Shown one piece after another: positions 32,180 through 40,666 of a stretch of 64,000 bases of DNA. Below the pieces are notes generated by a model. The model was not told the origin of the DNA. It saw only the letters and a list, made by a program, of their open reading frames with translations, and did no database searches. This DNA comes from Ascidiaceihabitans sp039975415. GTDB taxonomy: Bacteria; Pseudomonadota; Alphaproteobacteria; Rhodobacterales; Rhodobacteraceae. Position numbers and translations under genes: made by a program. Each line of letters begins with the position of its first letter. Position 1 is the first letter of the stretch. The stretch lies in assembly GCF_039975415.1 (NCBI RefSeq), contig NZ_JBDWHD010000009.1, one strand, 5' to 3'.

Positions 32180-33370
32180 CTAGGTGACGCGGCTGCGTTG
32201 TTTGTAGACCGGATTGTCCCACAAATCGCCGTTGATCACCTCTGCGATGTGTTCCACCGCCGCTGTGACATCCACGGCGTCCACATACAGCGGCGTAAAG
32301 CCGAAGCGCATGATGTTGGGGGCGCGGAAATCGCCAATAACACCACGCGCAATGACGGCCTGCATGGCCGCGTAGCCTTCTTTGAACGCAAAGGACACCT
32401 GACTGCCACGCGTCGCAGAATCGCGTGGACTTGCAAGGGTCAAGGCGGGCACTTGGGCTTCGATTTCTTCGATAAACTGTTCTTGCAGCGCGATGGACGC
32501 GCGACGCAGTTCCGCCATGTCGACACCCTCCCAGACTTTCAAAGCCTCTTCCAAAGACGCCATCTGGATCACGGGCGGTGTCCCGACGCGCATCCGTTCG
32601 ATGCCCGGTGCGGGGCGGTAATCAAGGTCAAAATCAAAGGGGGCGTCATGGCCCAACCATCCCGCCAAAGCAGGATCAACCTGATCGGCCAAATCAGAAC
32701 GCACGTAGATAAACGCAGGCGCACCCGGTCCGCCATTCAGATATTTATAGGTGCAGCCAACGGCAAATTCACATTGGCATGCTGACAGGTCAACAGGCAC
32801 AGCACCGGCTGAATGCGCAAGATCCCATATCATCACGGCACCTGCGGCGTGGGCCGCCTTGGTCACTGCATCCATATCGTGCATGCGCCCTGTGCGGTAA
32901 TCAACCTGTGTCAGCATCACAACCGCCACGCTGTCGTCGATAAAGTCTGTGATATTTTCCGGGGCTTCGGTGCGCAGGCTGTAGCCGTCGTCCAGCAATT
33001 TCGTCAGCCCGTCCACCATATAAAGATCTGTGGGAAAGTTGCCGGTATCCGACAAGATCACTTTGCGTTCGGGTCGCATTTTGATTGCGGCAGCAACGGC
33101 TTGAAACACTTTCACGGACAAGGTGTCGCCCATGGCGATTGTGCCTTCTGGTGCCCCAACAAGCCCCGCCACGGTGTTACCAACGGCGCTGGGTTGCGCC
33201 ATCCATCCGGCCGTGTTCCAACCTTTGATCAGCATCTCGCCCCACTCGTCCGTCAGCATCGCAGCCACCCTTGCCGGCACCGACTTGGGCAAAGGTCCAA
33301 GCGAATTGCCATCAAGATAAATGATGCCGTCTGGCAGGTGGAATTGATCTTTGCGCAAGATAGAGGACAT
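32180..33370 (-). CDS. kynU: Kynureninase
   Basis: 396 residues, a normal length. PLP-dependent fold type I: YLDGNSLGPLP at the start, the PLP Asp region IWDLAHSAGAVPVDL, and the Schiff-base Lys in GCTYKYLNGGPG. ERMRVGTPPVIQMASLEEAL and RFGFTPLYV are also family blocks. It splits kynurenine to anthranilate and alanine (or 3-hydroxykynurenine to 3-hydroxyanthranilate). kynA/kynB were not seen nearby. A GGGAGA site lies upstream of the ATG. Confidence 0.96.
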   Translation of the reverse strand: MSSILRKDQFHLPDGIIYLDGNSLGPLPKSVPARVAAMLTDEWGEMLIKGWNTAGWMAQPSAVGNTVAGLVGAPEGTIAMGDTLSVKVFQAVAAAIKMRPERKVILSDTGNFPTDLYMVDGLTKLLDDGYSLRTEAPENITDFIDDSVAVVMLTQVDYRTGRMHDMDAVTKAAHAAGAVMIWDLAHSAGAVPVDLSACQCEFAVGCTYKYLNGGPGAPAFIYVRSDLADQVDPALAGWLGHDAPFDFDLDYRPAPGIERMRVGTPPVIQMASLEEALKVWEGVDMAELRRASIALQEQFIEEIEAQVPALTLASPRDSATRGSQVSFAFKEGYAAMQAVIARGVIGDFRAPNIMRFGFTPLYVDAVDVTAAVEHIAEVINGDLWDNPVYKQRSRVT

Positions 33371-33483
33371 GGGTGTCTCCCGTTGAATGAATATGCTTTA
33401 AGCCTAAAGTATAACTACCGGCTTGCAACGAAAAACGCCAGTGCCGCAAGGAAATCCGCGTTCAAGACCGCAACCCACGCAGC

Positions 33484-34074
33484 TTATGCCGCCGACCAAA
33501 GCGCCAACCCCACAACCAACAGCATGGACACTGCCATAGCCACATTGATGCGGCGCTGGATCACATGCGGCAGGTTCAAAGCATGCAACGTCACCCCCGC
33601 CCACAACCATCCTACATGCAAAGGCACCCAGATCAGATTGTAGATTACGATTTTGACCACAACCTCGAAGGCCAAAGCCTGCGGGAAAATGACAAAGCCC
33701 GAAAACAATGTGGCCGTCACGACGTAGGCCTTGGGATTGATCGGTTGCAAGGCCAATCCGTTCCAGAACCCCAAAGGTTTGCTCGGATCAATAAAGCCTA
33801 TGCGACTGCCTGCGCTTGCAACACGGTATGCCAAATAGACCAGATACCCCACCGACGCCAACAAAAGGCCCGTGCGCAACCATGGGATTGCAAGACCAGC
33901 CGCGGCAATGCCGGAAATCACCAGCACCATCACGATGTGCCCGCCCACAAACAGCCCCGCAATAAACGCCAGCCCCGGACGATACCCGTAAGCCGCCCCA
34001 ATTCCAGCTGTGGTCAACACGCCCGGACCGGGGGTCACAATCAAGAAGAACACGGCCAAGGCGAATTCGATCAT
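33484..34074 (-). CDS. LysE-family amino-acid or metabolite exporter
   Basis: 196 residues with six predicted membrane segments. The LysE/RhtB marks TPGPGVLTTAGIGAAYGYRPG at the start and LQPINPKAYVVTATLF in the middle are clear. Family members export amino acids or homoserine lactones. Its ATG overlaps the stop of the enolase-superfamily gene (ATGA), so it is the last gene of the sugar-acid operon rather than a partner of kynU. A role in exporting a toxic intermediate or a balancing amino acid is inference. Confidence 0.88.
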   Translation of the reverse strand: MIEFALAVFFLIVTPGPGVLTTAGIGAAYGYRPGLAFIAGLFVGGHIVMVLVISGIAAAGLAIPWLRTGLLLASVGYLVYLAYRVASAGSRIGFIDPSKPLGFWNGLALQPINPKAYVVTATLFSGFVIFPQALAFEVVVKIVIYNLIWVPLHVGWLWAGVTLHALNLPHVIQRRINVAMAVSMLLVVGLALWSAA

Positions 34075-35168
34075 TCAGGCGTTACCTTGTAGGGGGCGAG
34101 TGTGTCCCAAAGGAATTCCACCCCTGTTCCGGGGGTGTCCGGTGCAACAGCGTGGGCGTTCCGGATCACCAGCGGGCGCGTGGTATAGCGGTCGATGGGG
34201 AAGCTGTGCACTTCAAGCCACCCCCCATGAGCCTGCGACGACACAAGGCTGACATGCAGTTCCTGCATTCCATGTGAACACACAGGCACATTAGTGTTCC
34301 GGGTCAGTGCCGCGACCTGCAACCACCCCGTGATCCCACCACAATTCGAAGCATCAGGCTGGATGAACCCCAATTCGGACTGCGCCATCGCCATTTCAAA
34401 TTCATGGATGGTATGCAGGTTTTCCCCCATGGCGACGGCCATTCCGGTGGCCTGCGTGATTGCGGCGTAACCTGCGTAATCGTCTGGAATTATAGGTTCC
34501 TCGAACCACAGAATGTCTTGATCTTTCACGGCCTGTGCAAGGCTGATCGCCTGATCCACCGTCATCGAATAATTCGCGTCGATCATGAATTTCGCGTCCG
34601 CGCCGATTTGTTTGCGCACAGCTTTGATACGCGTGACATCTTCGTGTTCGGTTGGTTGGCCGATTTTGATTTTTACCGCATTCAGGCCTGCGTCGAGATA
34701 GCTTTGCACATGCGACAATAGTTTTGGCAAAGAATAAGCCAGATCGATCCCGCCCCCGTAGGCTTTGCATGTGTTGCCATGTCCACCCGCCATTTGCCAA
34801 AGCGGTTTTCCTGCAGACTTTCCACGCAGATCCCACAACGAAATGTCGATCGCCGAAATTGCAAAGCTTACGATCCCACCGCGCCCGACATAGTGCATGT
34901 GCCATTGCATTGCCTCATAGATCGCTTCGACACGGCCTGCGTCTTGCCCGATCAGCCACGGCCCAATATCATGTTGGATCATTGCCTGCACCGCATGACC
35001 GCCACGCCCACCTGTGTAGGTGTACCCGGTTCCCTGGGCGCCATCCTCCAATGTGACTGTCACTGTCACCAGTTGGAAGTGACTGTGATCCCCGTGTTTG
35101 GCGTCCACCAACACCTCATCCAGCGGGACATTGAACAAACACGCTTCAACAGATTTGATTCTGGACAT
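34071..35168 (-). CDS. Mandelate racemase/muconate lactonizing enzyme family protein (sugar-acid dehydratase type)
   Basis: 365 residues with the enolase-superfamily layout: an N-terminal capping domain, then a TIM barrel. The base motif KIKIG, the metal ligands in MIDANYSM, WFEEPII and MGENLHT, and a late catalytic region CSHGMQELHVSLVSS are seen. This matches the MR subgroup, whose members dehydrate hexonates and aldarates (L-fuconate, L-talarate/galactarate, gluconate). With SDR, FAH and IlvD genes upstream it is likely a dehydratase of a sugar acid. The exact substrate cannot be told. Confidence 0.85.
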   Translation of the reverse strand: MSRIKSVEACLFNVPLDEVLVDAKHGDHSHFQLVTVTVTLEDGAQGTGYTYTGGRGGHAVQAMIQHDIGPWLIGQDAGRVEAIYEAMQWHMHYVGRGGIVSFAISAIDISLWDLRGKSAGKPLWQMAGGHGNTCKAYGGGIDLAYSLPKLLSHVQSYLDAGLNAVKIKIGQPTEHEDVTRIKAVRKQIGADAKFMIDANYSMTVDQAISLAQAVKDQDILWFEEPIIPDDYAGYAAITQATGMAVAMGENLHTIHEFEMAMAQSELGFIQPDASNCGGITGWLQVAALTRNTNVPVCSHGMQELHVSLVSSQAHGGWLEVHSFPIDRYTTRPLVIRNAHAVAPDTPGTGVEFLWDTLAPYKVTPE

Positions 35169-35209
35169 CCTGAATCCTTCGCTGTGTCCTTTTTTGTGAT
35201 CCGAGACAG

Positions 35210-35273
35210 GGGGGCTCTGCCCCCCGCCGGCTGCGCCGCTTCCCCCCGGGATATTTTTGGCGAAAAGAAAATG
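35210..35273 (+). repeat. Dispersed intergenic repeat, copy 2
   Basis: On the plus strand: GGGGGGCTCTGCCCCCC hairpin, a GCCGGCTGCGCCGC inner stem, a C-run, GGGATATTTTT and GGCGAAAAGAAAA. The tail matches copy 1 (minus strand, 21976-22029) over most of the ATATTTT..GCGAAAAGAAAA segment; the middle is longer here. It fills the gap between two genes of a leftward operon, and the hairpin could lower read-through into the enolase gene. Confidence 0.7.
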
Positions 35274-35276
35274 GGG

Positions 35277-36200
35277 TCACATATCGGCACATTCCGGCAC
35301 CGGCGTCAGCGTTTTGCCGTCTTCAAGATGCTGCAACAAGTTGTCCACTGTCAGTTTTCCCATTGCCGCGCGTGTTTCGACCGTGCCACTGCCCACGTGC
35401 GGCAAAAGCACCGTACGAGGGTGATCGCGCAAAGCCTGCGGCACTTTGGGTTCTTGCTCGAATACATCCAGACCGGCCCAGCCAAGCTTGCCGGTTTGCA
35501 GCGCTGTAATCAGCGCATTCTCATCGACGACCGACCCCCGAGACACATTGATCAGCGTCCCGTTTGCCCCCAGCGCCTCCATAACCTCTGCGTTGACGAT
35601 CTTGTTCGTCGATGGTCCGCCCGGTGTGATACAGATCAGCACATCAGCGTCTCGGGCCATGGCCGTGAGGTTATCGTAGTGAGTGTATTCCACGTCCTTT
35701 TTGGTGCGCGTATGGTAAATGATCTTGCTGTTCCAGGGTGCAAGCTTATCGGCAATTGCTTGCCCGATCCGACCCAGCCCAAGAATACCTACCGTTTGGT
35801 TGTCGGCAGACCGCGTCAACGGCGCGTTCCCTTCGGTTTCCCACGCACCGTCACGCACGTAGGAATCGTCGCGCAGGATTTCGCGGTAACACGCCAGCAT
35901 CAACAGCACAGCCGTGGTCGCAACTTCGGCATTCAGCACATTGGGGGTGTGGGTAACAACCACGCCACGCGCTTTCGCCGCTTGCACATCGATGGCATCA
36001 TATCCAACGCCATAACAAGAGATCGCCTGCAAGTTCGGTAAACTGTTCATGATGTCGGCTTTCACACCGTCGTGCCCGTTTGTGATGATATGAGTGATCT
36101 TTGCGGGATCGTGGTCTTCTAAAGAATGTACCGTAAATGCCGCTTCAAGCCGCGCTTTCATGGCCTCGGTCACGCCGCCGATTTGTAAAAGCTCAGCCAT
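35277..36200 (-). CDS. D-2-hydroxyacid dehydrogenase (hydroxypyruvate/glyoxylate reductase type)
   Basis: 307 residues from ATG 36198-36200; the frame extends further up into the FAH gene but without similarity. The Rossmann motif GILGLGRIGQAIADKL, the catalytic Arg in INVSRGSVVDENAL, Glu in DVFEQEPKVP and His in LPHVGSGT are present. It reduces 2-keto acids with NAD(P)H. Its ATG overlaps the FAH stop by 8 bases. In this operon it may reduce the pyruvate, glycolaldehyde-derived or hydroxypyruvate-like product; that is inference. Confidence 0.92.
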   Translation of the reverse strand: MAELLQIGGVTEAMKARLEAAFTVHSLEDHDPAKITHIITNGHDGVKADIMNSLPNLQAISCYGVGYDAIDVQAAKARGVVVTHTPNVLNAEVATTAVLLMLACYREILRDDSYVRDGAWETEGNAPLTRSADNQTVGILGLGRIGQAIADKLAPWNSKIIYHTRTKKDVEYTHYDNLTAMARDADVLICITPGGPSTNKIVNAEVMEALGANGTLINVSRGSVVDENALITALQTGKLGWAGLDVFEQEPKVPQALRDHPRTVLLPHVGSGTVETRAAMGKLTVDNLLQHLEDGKTLTPVPECADM

Positions 36201-37038
36201 CCTGGTCGACCTTTTGTGTTTGCTGACCCAAGCCTTCGATTTCAAGCGTCATGACGTCGCCTTTGCTGAGATAGACCGGGGTGGGCTTGATCCCCATTCC
36301 AACACCCGGGGGTGTGCCTGTTGTGATGATGTCACCTGGATGCAGCGTGAAAAGCTGGCTGAGGTGTTCGATGATTTCCGCAACGCTAAAGATCATCGTC
36401 GCGGTGTTGCCGGTCTGCATACGCTTGCCGTTCACATCAAGCGACATGGCCAGGTTTTGCGGATCGGGCACCTCGTCGCGGGTCACAAGATAGGGGCCGG
36501 TGGGGCCGAATGTGTCGCAGGATTTACCTTTGGTCCATTGTCCGGTCAGCTGGGTTTGGAAGTGCCGTTCAGAGACATCATTGACGATGCAATAGCCTGC
36601 CACGTGATCCAAGGCGTTGTCTTTGCTGACATACTTCGCTTCTTTTCCGATCACGACGCCCAATTCGACCTCCCAATCGGTGTGGGTTGATCCGCGAGGC
36701 ATCACCACATCGTCGTTGGGTCCGACAATGGCGGAATTGGCCTTGAAAAACAGGATCGGGTGTTCAGGGATGGCGGCACCGGTTTCGGCAGCATGGTCAG
36801 AGTAATTAAGACCGATGCACAGGAACTTGCCAAAATTACCGACGCAGGCCCCGATGCGCGGGCTGCCTTCAACAGCGGGTAACGTTGCGGGGTCAATTTT
36901 GGTCAACTCGGCCAGCTTGGCATCGCCCAGCATATCACCGTTGATATCATCAACATGCGCCGACAGATCACGTAGCGTGTCGCCATCCATCAAACCGGGT
37001 TTTTCAGCGCCTTTTGCGCCATAGCGTACAAGTTTCAT
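36193..37038 (-). CDS. Fumarylacetoacetate hydrolase-family protein (diketo-sugar-acid hydrolase type)
   Basis: 281 residues. The FAH core has GLNYSDHAAETGAAIPEHPI, the metal-binding LEVELGVVIGKEA-like WEVELGVVIGKEAKYV and DIITTGTPPGVGMG. In L-fucose and L-rhamnose catabolism a close relative splits 2,4-diketo-3-deoxy-L-fuconate (or -rhamnonate) to pyruvate and lactate; others are 5-oxopent-3-ene dioate decarboxylases. The neighbours favour the former. A strong AGGAG site precedes ATG 37036-37038, 10 bases after the IlvD-type gene. Confidence 0.9.
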   Translation of the reverse strand: MKLVRYGAKGAEKPGLMDGDTLRDLSAHVDDINGDMLGDAKLAELTKIDPATLPAVEGSPRIGACVGNFGKFLCIGLNYSDHAAETGAAIPEHPILFFKANSAIVGPNDDVVMPRGSTHTDWEVELGVVIGKEAKYVSKDNALDHVAGYCIVNDVSERHFQTQLTGQWTKGKSCDTFGPTGPYLVTRDEVPDPQNLAMSLDVNGKRMQTGNTATMIFSVAEIIEHLSQLFTLHPGDIITTGTPPGVGMGIKPTPVYLSKGDVMTLEIEGLGQQTQKVDQDG

Positions 37039-37047
37039 GTCAGCTCC

Positions 37048-38844
37048 TTAATGATTGTCGCGCGGCATGTATTTGCGCGAAATGTCTTGGTATTTGGTGG
37101 CGCCTTTGAGGGTCATGCCCTCATCAAAGCGGCCGACTTTTTCGCGGAAGAACTCTTGCCATGGGGATTGGCTTTCCGGCACACCGTATCCTCCGTTTTC
37201 AAGCAAAACCCTTGCGCGGTCTGCCAATTCGTCCAGCGGCACCAACATGTCGGCGGTGCATTTGCGCAGGTCGATGCGCACTGTGTCGCCCGTTTGCAAA
37301 AGCGCCAAACCACCACCGTCAGCGGCTTCGGGGGACGCGTTCAAAATTGAAGGCGATCCAGATGTACCGGATTGTCGCCCGTCCCCGATGCAAGGCAGCG
37401 CGTTTATGCCCTTTTTCAACAGGTATGACGGGGGACGCATGTTCACGACTTCGGCGCCGCCCGGATAGCCCTTGGGGCCTGCGCCGCGCATAAACAGAAC
37501 ACAGCTTTCGTCAATATTTTCCGATGGGTCGTCGATGCGGTGGTGGAAATCTTCTGGCCCGTCAAAAACCACCGCGCGCCCTTCAAAGGCATCGGGATCG
37601 TCGGGGTCGCTGAGGTAGCGGGCGCGGAACGCATCCGAAATCACGGACGTCTTCATGATCGCGGAATCGAACAGGTTGCCCGACAAGTTGATAAACCCCG
37701 CAGCTTGCATCAAAGGCGCCGCCGCCGTTTTGATCACATCGTCGTTCTGTGTGCGGGTTGCGGTGCAGTTTTCGCCCATGGTTTTACCATTGGCTGTGAT
37801 CGCATCCGGATGCGGCAACAGATTTGCCGCAATCAATTCACCGACAACAGCCGGCACACCGCCTGCATGTTGATAATCTTCGCCAAGGTATTTGCCCGCC
37901 GGCTGAAGGTTAACAAGCAACGGGATTTCATGGCCGATTTTCTGCCAGTCATTATTGTCCAAAGCCACATCAAGGTGGCGGGCAATACCGTTCAGATGAA
38001 TAGGCGCGTTGGTGGACCCGCCGATGGCAGAATTGATGACAATTGCGTTTTCAAACGCCTCGCGCGTCATAATATCCGAGGGGCGCAAATCTTCCCACAC
38101 CATGTCGACGATGCGCTTGCCAGTGTTGTAGCTCATTTGACCACGTTCACGGTAAGGCGCTGGAATCGCCGCACTTCCCGGCATTTGCATCCCCAAGGCT
38201 TCGGCAAGGGAATTCATCGTGGTCGCCGTGCCCATGGTGTTGCAATAGCCCACTGACGGGGCCGAGGCGGCGGCGATGTTCATGAATTCATCATCGTCAA
38301 TCTCGCCTGCGGCCAGCGCTTCGCGCGCCTTCCAGATCACGGTTCCGGACCCGGCCCGTTCGCCTTTCCACCAGCCGTTCAGCATCGGCCCGACCGACAG
38401 GGCAATCGCAGGAATGTTAACGGTCGCGGCGGCCATCAGCAGCGCGGGCGTGGTCTTGTCGCAGCCGATGTTCAGCACGACACCGTCCAGCGGATACCCG
38501 AACAGCGTTTCGACCAAAGACAGATAGGCAAGGTTGCGATCCAGCATCGCGGTGGGGCGTTTGCCGGTTTCCTGAATAGGATGAACCGGCACTTCGATGC
38601 ACGTGCCCCCTGCCGCGATAATGCCGTCGCGCACACGCTTGGTCAGTTCCAGATGGTGGCGGTTGCAGGGCGACAAATCTGACCCGGTTTGCGCGATCCC
38701 GATGATCGGCTTGCCAGATTGCAGCTCTTCGCGGGTCAATCCGTAATTCAGATATCGCTCCAGATAGAGCGCTGTCATTTCAGGGTCTTCCGGATTGTTG
38801 AACCATTTGCGCGAGCGCAGATTTTCAGGTTTCATTTTGGTCAT
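37048..38844 (-). CDS. IlvD/Edd-family dehydratase (aldonate dehydratase type)
   Basis: 598 residues, in the size range of L-arabinonate/D-xylonate dehydratases. Cluster-binding cysteines lie in IGIAQTGSDLSPCNRHH, NIGCDKTTPALLMAA and PSVGYCNTMGTA, and the Mg/active-site region in GEDYQHAGGVPAVV. The C terminus has GDGRQSGTSGSPSILN. These enzymes use a [2Fe-2S] or [4Fe-4S] cluster to dehydrate aldonates to 2-keto-3-deoxy acids. Its start overlaps the SDR stop (ATGA). It and the enolase-type gene are two different dehydratases in one operon. Confidence 0.92.
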   Translation of the reverse strand: MTKMKPENLRSRKWFNNPEDPEMTALYLERYLNYGLTREELQSGKPIIGIAQTGSDLSPCNRHHLELTKRVRDGIIAAGGTCIEVPVHPIQETGKRPTAMLDRNLAYLSLVETLFGYPLDGVVLNIGCDKTTPALLMAAATVNIPAIALSVGPMLNGWWKGERAGSGTVIWKAREALAAGEIDDDEFMNIAAASAPSVGYCNTMGTATTMNSLAEALGMQMPGSAAIPAPYRERGQMSYNTGKRIVDMVWEDLRPSDIMTREAFENAIVINSAIGGSTNAPIHLNGIARHLDVALDNNDWQKIGHEIPLLVNLQPAGKYLGEDYQHAGGVPAVVGELIAANLLPHPDAITANGKTMGENCTATRTQNDDVIKTAAAPLMQAAGFINLSGNLFDSAIMKTSVISDAFRARYLSDPDDPDAFEGRAVVFDGPEDFHHRIDDPSENIDESCVLFMRGAGPKGYPGGAEVVNMRPPSYLLKKGINALPCIGDGRQSGTSGSPSILNASPEAADGGGLALLQTGDTVRIDLRKCTADMLVPLDELADRARVLLENGGYGVPESQSPWQEFFREKVGRFDEGMTLKGATKYQDISRKYMPRDNH

Positions 38845-39599
38845 TGGCCGCTCCAGCCTCCGTCGATGATATGAGTGTGACCTGTGGTAAAGGCACTTTC
38901 GTCGCTGGCCAGATACACCACAAGATGTGCGATTTCTTCGGCGCTTGCCACGCGCCCCATGGGTTGGCGGGCCACAAACTGCGCCATGGCCGCATCATAG
39001 CTACCAAGTTCTTCGCCCAACGCCGTCACACGGTCATGCCAGCTTGGGGATTCAACGGTGCCAGGGCAAATGCAATTGCAGCGAATGCCCTGCTTGATGT
39101 AGTCCACCGCGATGGATTTGGTGAGCCCCACAACAGCCGCTTTGGTTGTACCGTACACAAAGCGATTGGGCGCCCCAATAATGCTGCCCAAAGCCGATGA
39201 CATATTGATGATAGACCCGCTGCCACGGTCCAGCATCCCCGGCAATGCCGCCTTCACCGTACGCACCATTGAGCGCACATTCAGATCGAAGGCAAAGTCA
39301 ATTTCATCCTCGGACGCATCCAGAATTGTACCGTGATGCACGAAGCCCGCGCAGTTGAACAAGATGTCCGGCTGAGCCGTTTGTACCCCTGCCAAAACAC
39401 TATCGCTGTCCAAGGCATTTAGTTCGAAAATTTCGATATTTTCGTGATTCGCGCTCCGAATCGTGGAAAGCGCATCCATGTTTACATCCGTGGCAAAGAC
39501 GTGAGCACCTTGTGCTGCCATAGCCAGCGCAGACGCCCGTCCAATCCCTTGCCCAGCGGCCGTCACCAAAGCACGCTTTCCCTTAAGCCTTTGATTCAT
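38841..39599 (-). CDS. Short-chain dehydrogenase (2-keto-3-deoxy-L-fuconate dehydrogenase-like)
   Basis: 252 residues. NAD motif TAAGQGIGRASALAMAAQGA, N-x-A-G in NCAGFVHHG, the Ser-Tyr-Lys triad (MSSALGSI, VYGTTKAAV) and a C-terminal FTTGHTHIIDGGWSG. The T-x-A-x-Q-G-I-G start is shared with 3-hydroxybutyrate/keto-deoxy-fuconate type SDRs. It would oxidise the C4 hydroxyl of a 2-keto-3-deoxy acid, making the diketo acid cleaved by the FAH protein. It is the first gene of the leftward operon. Confidence 0.9.
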   Translation of the reverse strand: MNQRLKGKRALVTAAGQGIGRASALAMAAQGAHVFATDVNMDALSTIRSANHENIEIFELNALDSDSVLAGVQTAQPDILFNCAGFVHHGTILDASEDEIDFAFDLNVRSMVRTVKAALPGMLDRGSGSIINMSSALGSIIGAPNRFVYGTTKAAVVGLTKSIAVDYIKQGIRCNCICPGTVESPSWHDRVTALGEELGSYDAAMAQFVARQPMGRVASAEEIAHLVVYLASDESAFTTGHTHIIDGGWSGQ

Positions 39600-39778
39600 A
39601 TCAGTATCCCTGTTCCGACCTTCGGCAATCTGTCCAAAAACCGGACCCTGCCCCTACGGAAATATTCGTGAACGAGGAAAGGAATTTCACCGTAAGGGCT
39701 GGTCCCCTTCCCGCATTTTGTTAGCGTATGACACAGTTATGGCTTTGACCATGGCATAGATTTGGGAAGGAAAGCGTC

Positions 39779-40666
39779 ATGGCGCAGAAACGAAACATTG
39801 CCTTGATCGGAACCGGCCTGATGGGAGTGCCCATGTCGCTTAATCTGATGGTGGCGGGCCATGATTTGACCGTTTGGAACCGAACGCAATCGCGGGCGGC
39901 CCCTGTCGTGGAAAACGGTGCCCGCTGGGCCGAAAGCGCAGCCCTTGCCATAGCCAAGGCCGACGTCCTTATCACGATGTTGTCCGACGGTTTTGCAGCA
40001 CTGGCATTGCTGGAAGATGCAGAGTTCTTAGCGCAGCTGACACCGGGAAAAATCTGGTTGGACATGTCCAGCACTAAGCCAGAACATGCCCGCACACTGT
40101 CCTCCCGGCTGTCTCCAATGGGGGTGGCGTTCATGGACGCGCCGGTGTCGGGCGGCACCAAAGGGGCGCAGGCCGCGACATTGGCGATCATGGCGGGTGG
40201 GTCTGCGGACACTTTTGATGTGCTGCGCCCCGTTTTTGACGCCATGGGTCGCGCCGTTCATGTCGGACCGGTTGGAAGCGGACAACTGGCAAAACTGGCC
40301 AACCAGACCATCGTCGCCGTGACAATCAGCGCGGTTGCCGAAGCCATGCTGTTGATCGAACAAGGCGGCGCAGACCCTGCCGCAGTGCGCGACGCGCTGA
40401 AGGGCGGCTTCGCAGACAGCATCATCTTGCAACAACACGGTGCGCGCATGTCAGCCGGCGATTTCGCCCCGGGCGGTCTTTCCAAGTTCCAGCGCAAGGA
40501 TTTGGATAATACATTGGCCGAAGCCGCGACCTTGGGTCTGGAACTGCCATCGACCCAAGCCGTCCGTGATCGCTTTGATCACTTTATTGAACACATGGGG
40601 GGCGCTGATCTGGATCACTCGGGGCTTTATCTTGAACTTAAAGCACGCAATGGAATGCCATCATGA
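39779..40666 (+). CDS. NAD-dependent 3-hydroxyacid dehydrogenase (GarR/LtnD-like)
   Basis: 295 residues of the 6-phosphogluconate/3-hydroxyisobutyrate dehydrogenase family. Rossmann motif IGTGLMGVPMSLNLMVAG, substrate motif MDAPVSGGTKGAQAATLAIM, and catalytic Lys in GSGQLAKLANQ. Relatives reduce tartronate semialdehyde or oxidise L-threonate. It is translationally coupled (ATGA) to denD, so a threonate/erythronate role is favoured. A GGAAGGA site precedes the ATG; it is divergent from the SDR operon. Confidence 0.88.
   Translation: MAQKRNIALIGTGLMGVPMSLNLMVAGHDLTVWNRTQSRAAPVVENGARWAESAALAIAKADVLITMLSDGFAALALLEDAEFLAQLTPGKIWLDMSSTKPEHARTLSSRLSPMGVAFMDAPVSGGTKGAQAATLAIMAGGSADTFDVLRPVFDAMGRAVHVGPVGSGQLAKLANQTIVAVTISAVAEAMLLIEQGGADPAAVRDALKGGFADSIILQQHGARMSAGDFAPGGLSKFQRKDLDNTLAEAATLGLELPSTQAVRDRFDHFIEHMGGADLDHSGLYLELKARNGMPS

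Noticed and set aside
33371..33483. Possible small gene between kynU and the LysE exporter
   Set aside because: Only about 110 bases, no start with a ribosome site; left as intergenic.
32180..34074. kynU and the LysE gene read as one kynurenine operon
   Set aside because: The LysE start overlaps the stop of the enolase-type gene and it ends 113 bases before the kynU start, so it belongs to the sugar-acid operon.
34779..36041. Plus-strand 420-codon frame across the enolase and dehydrogenase genes
   Set aside because: It crosses two real leftward genes and the dispersed repeat; composition is not protein-like.
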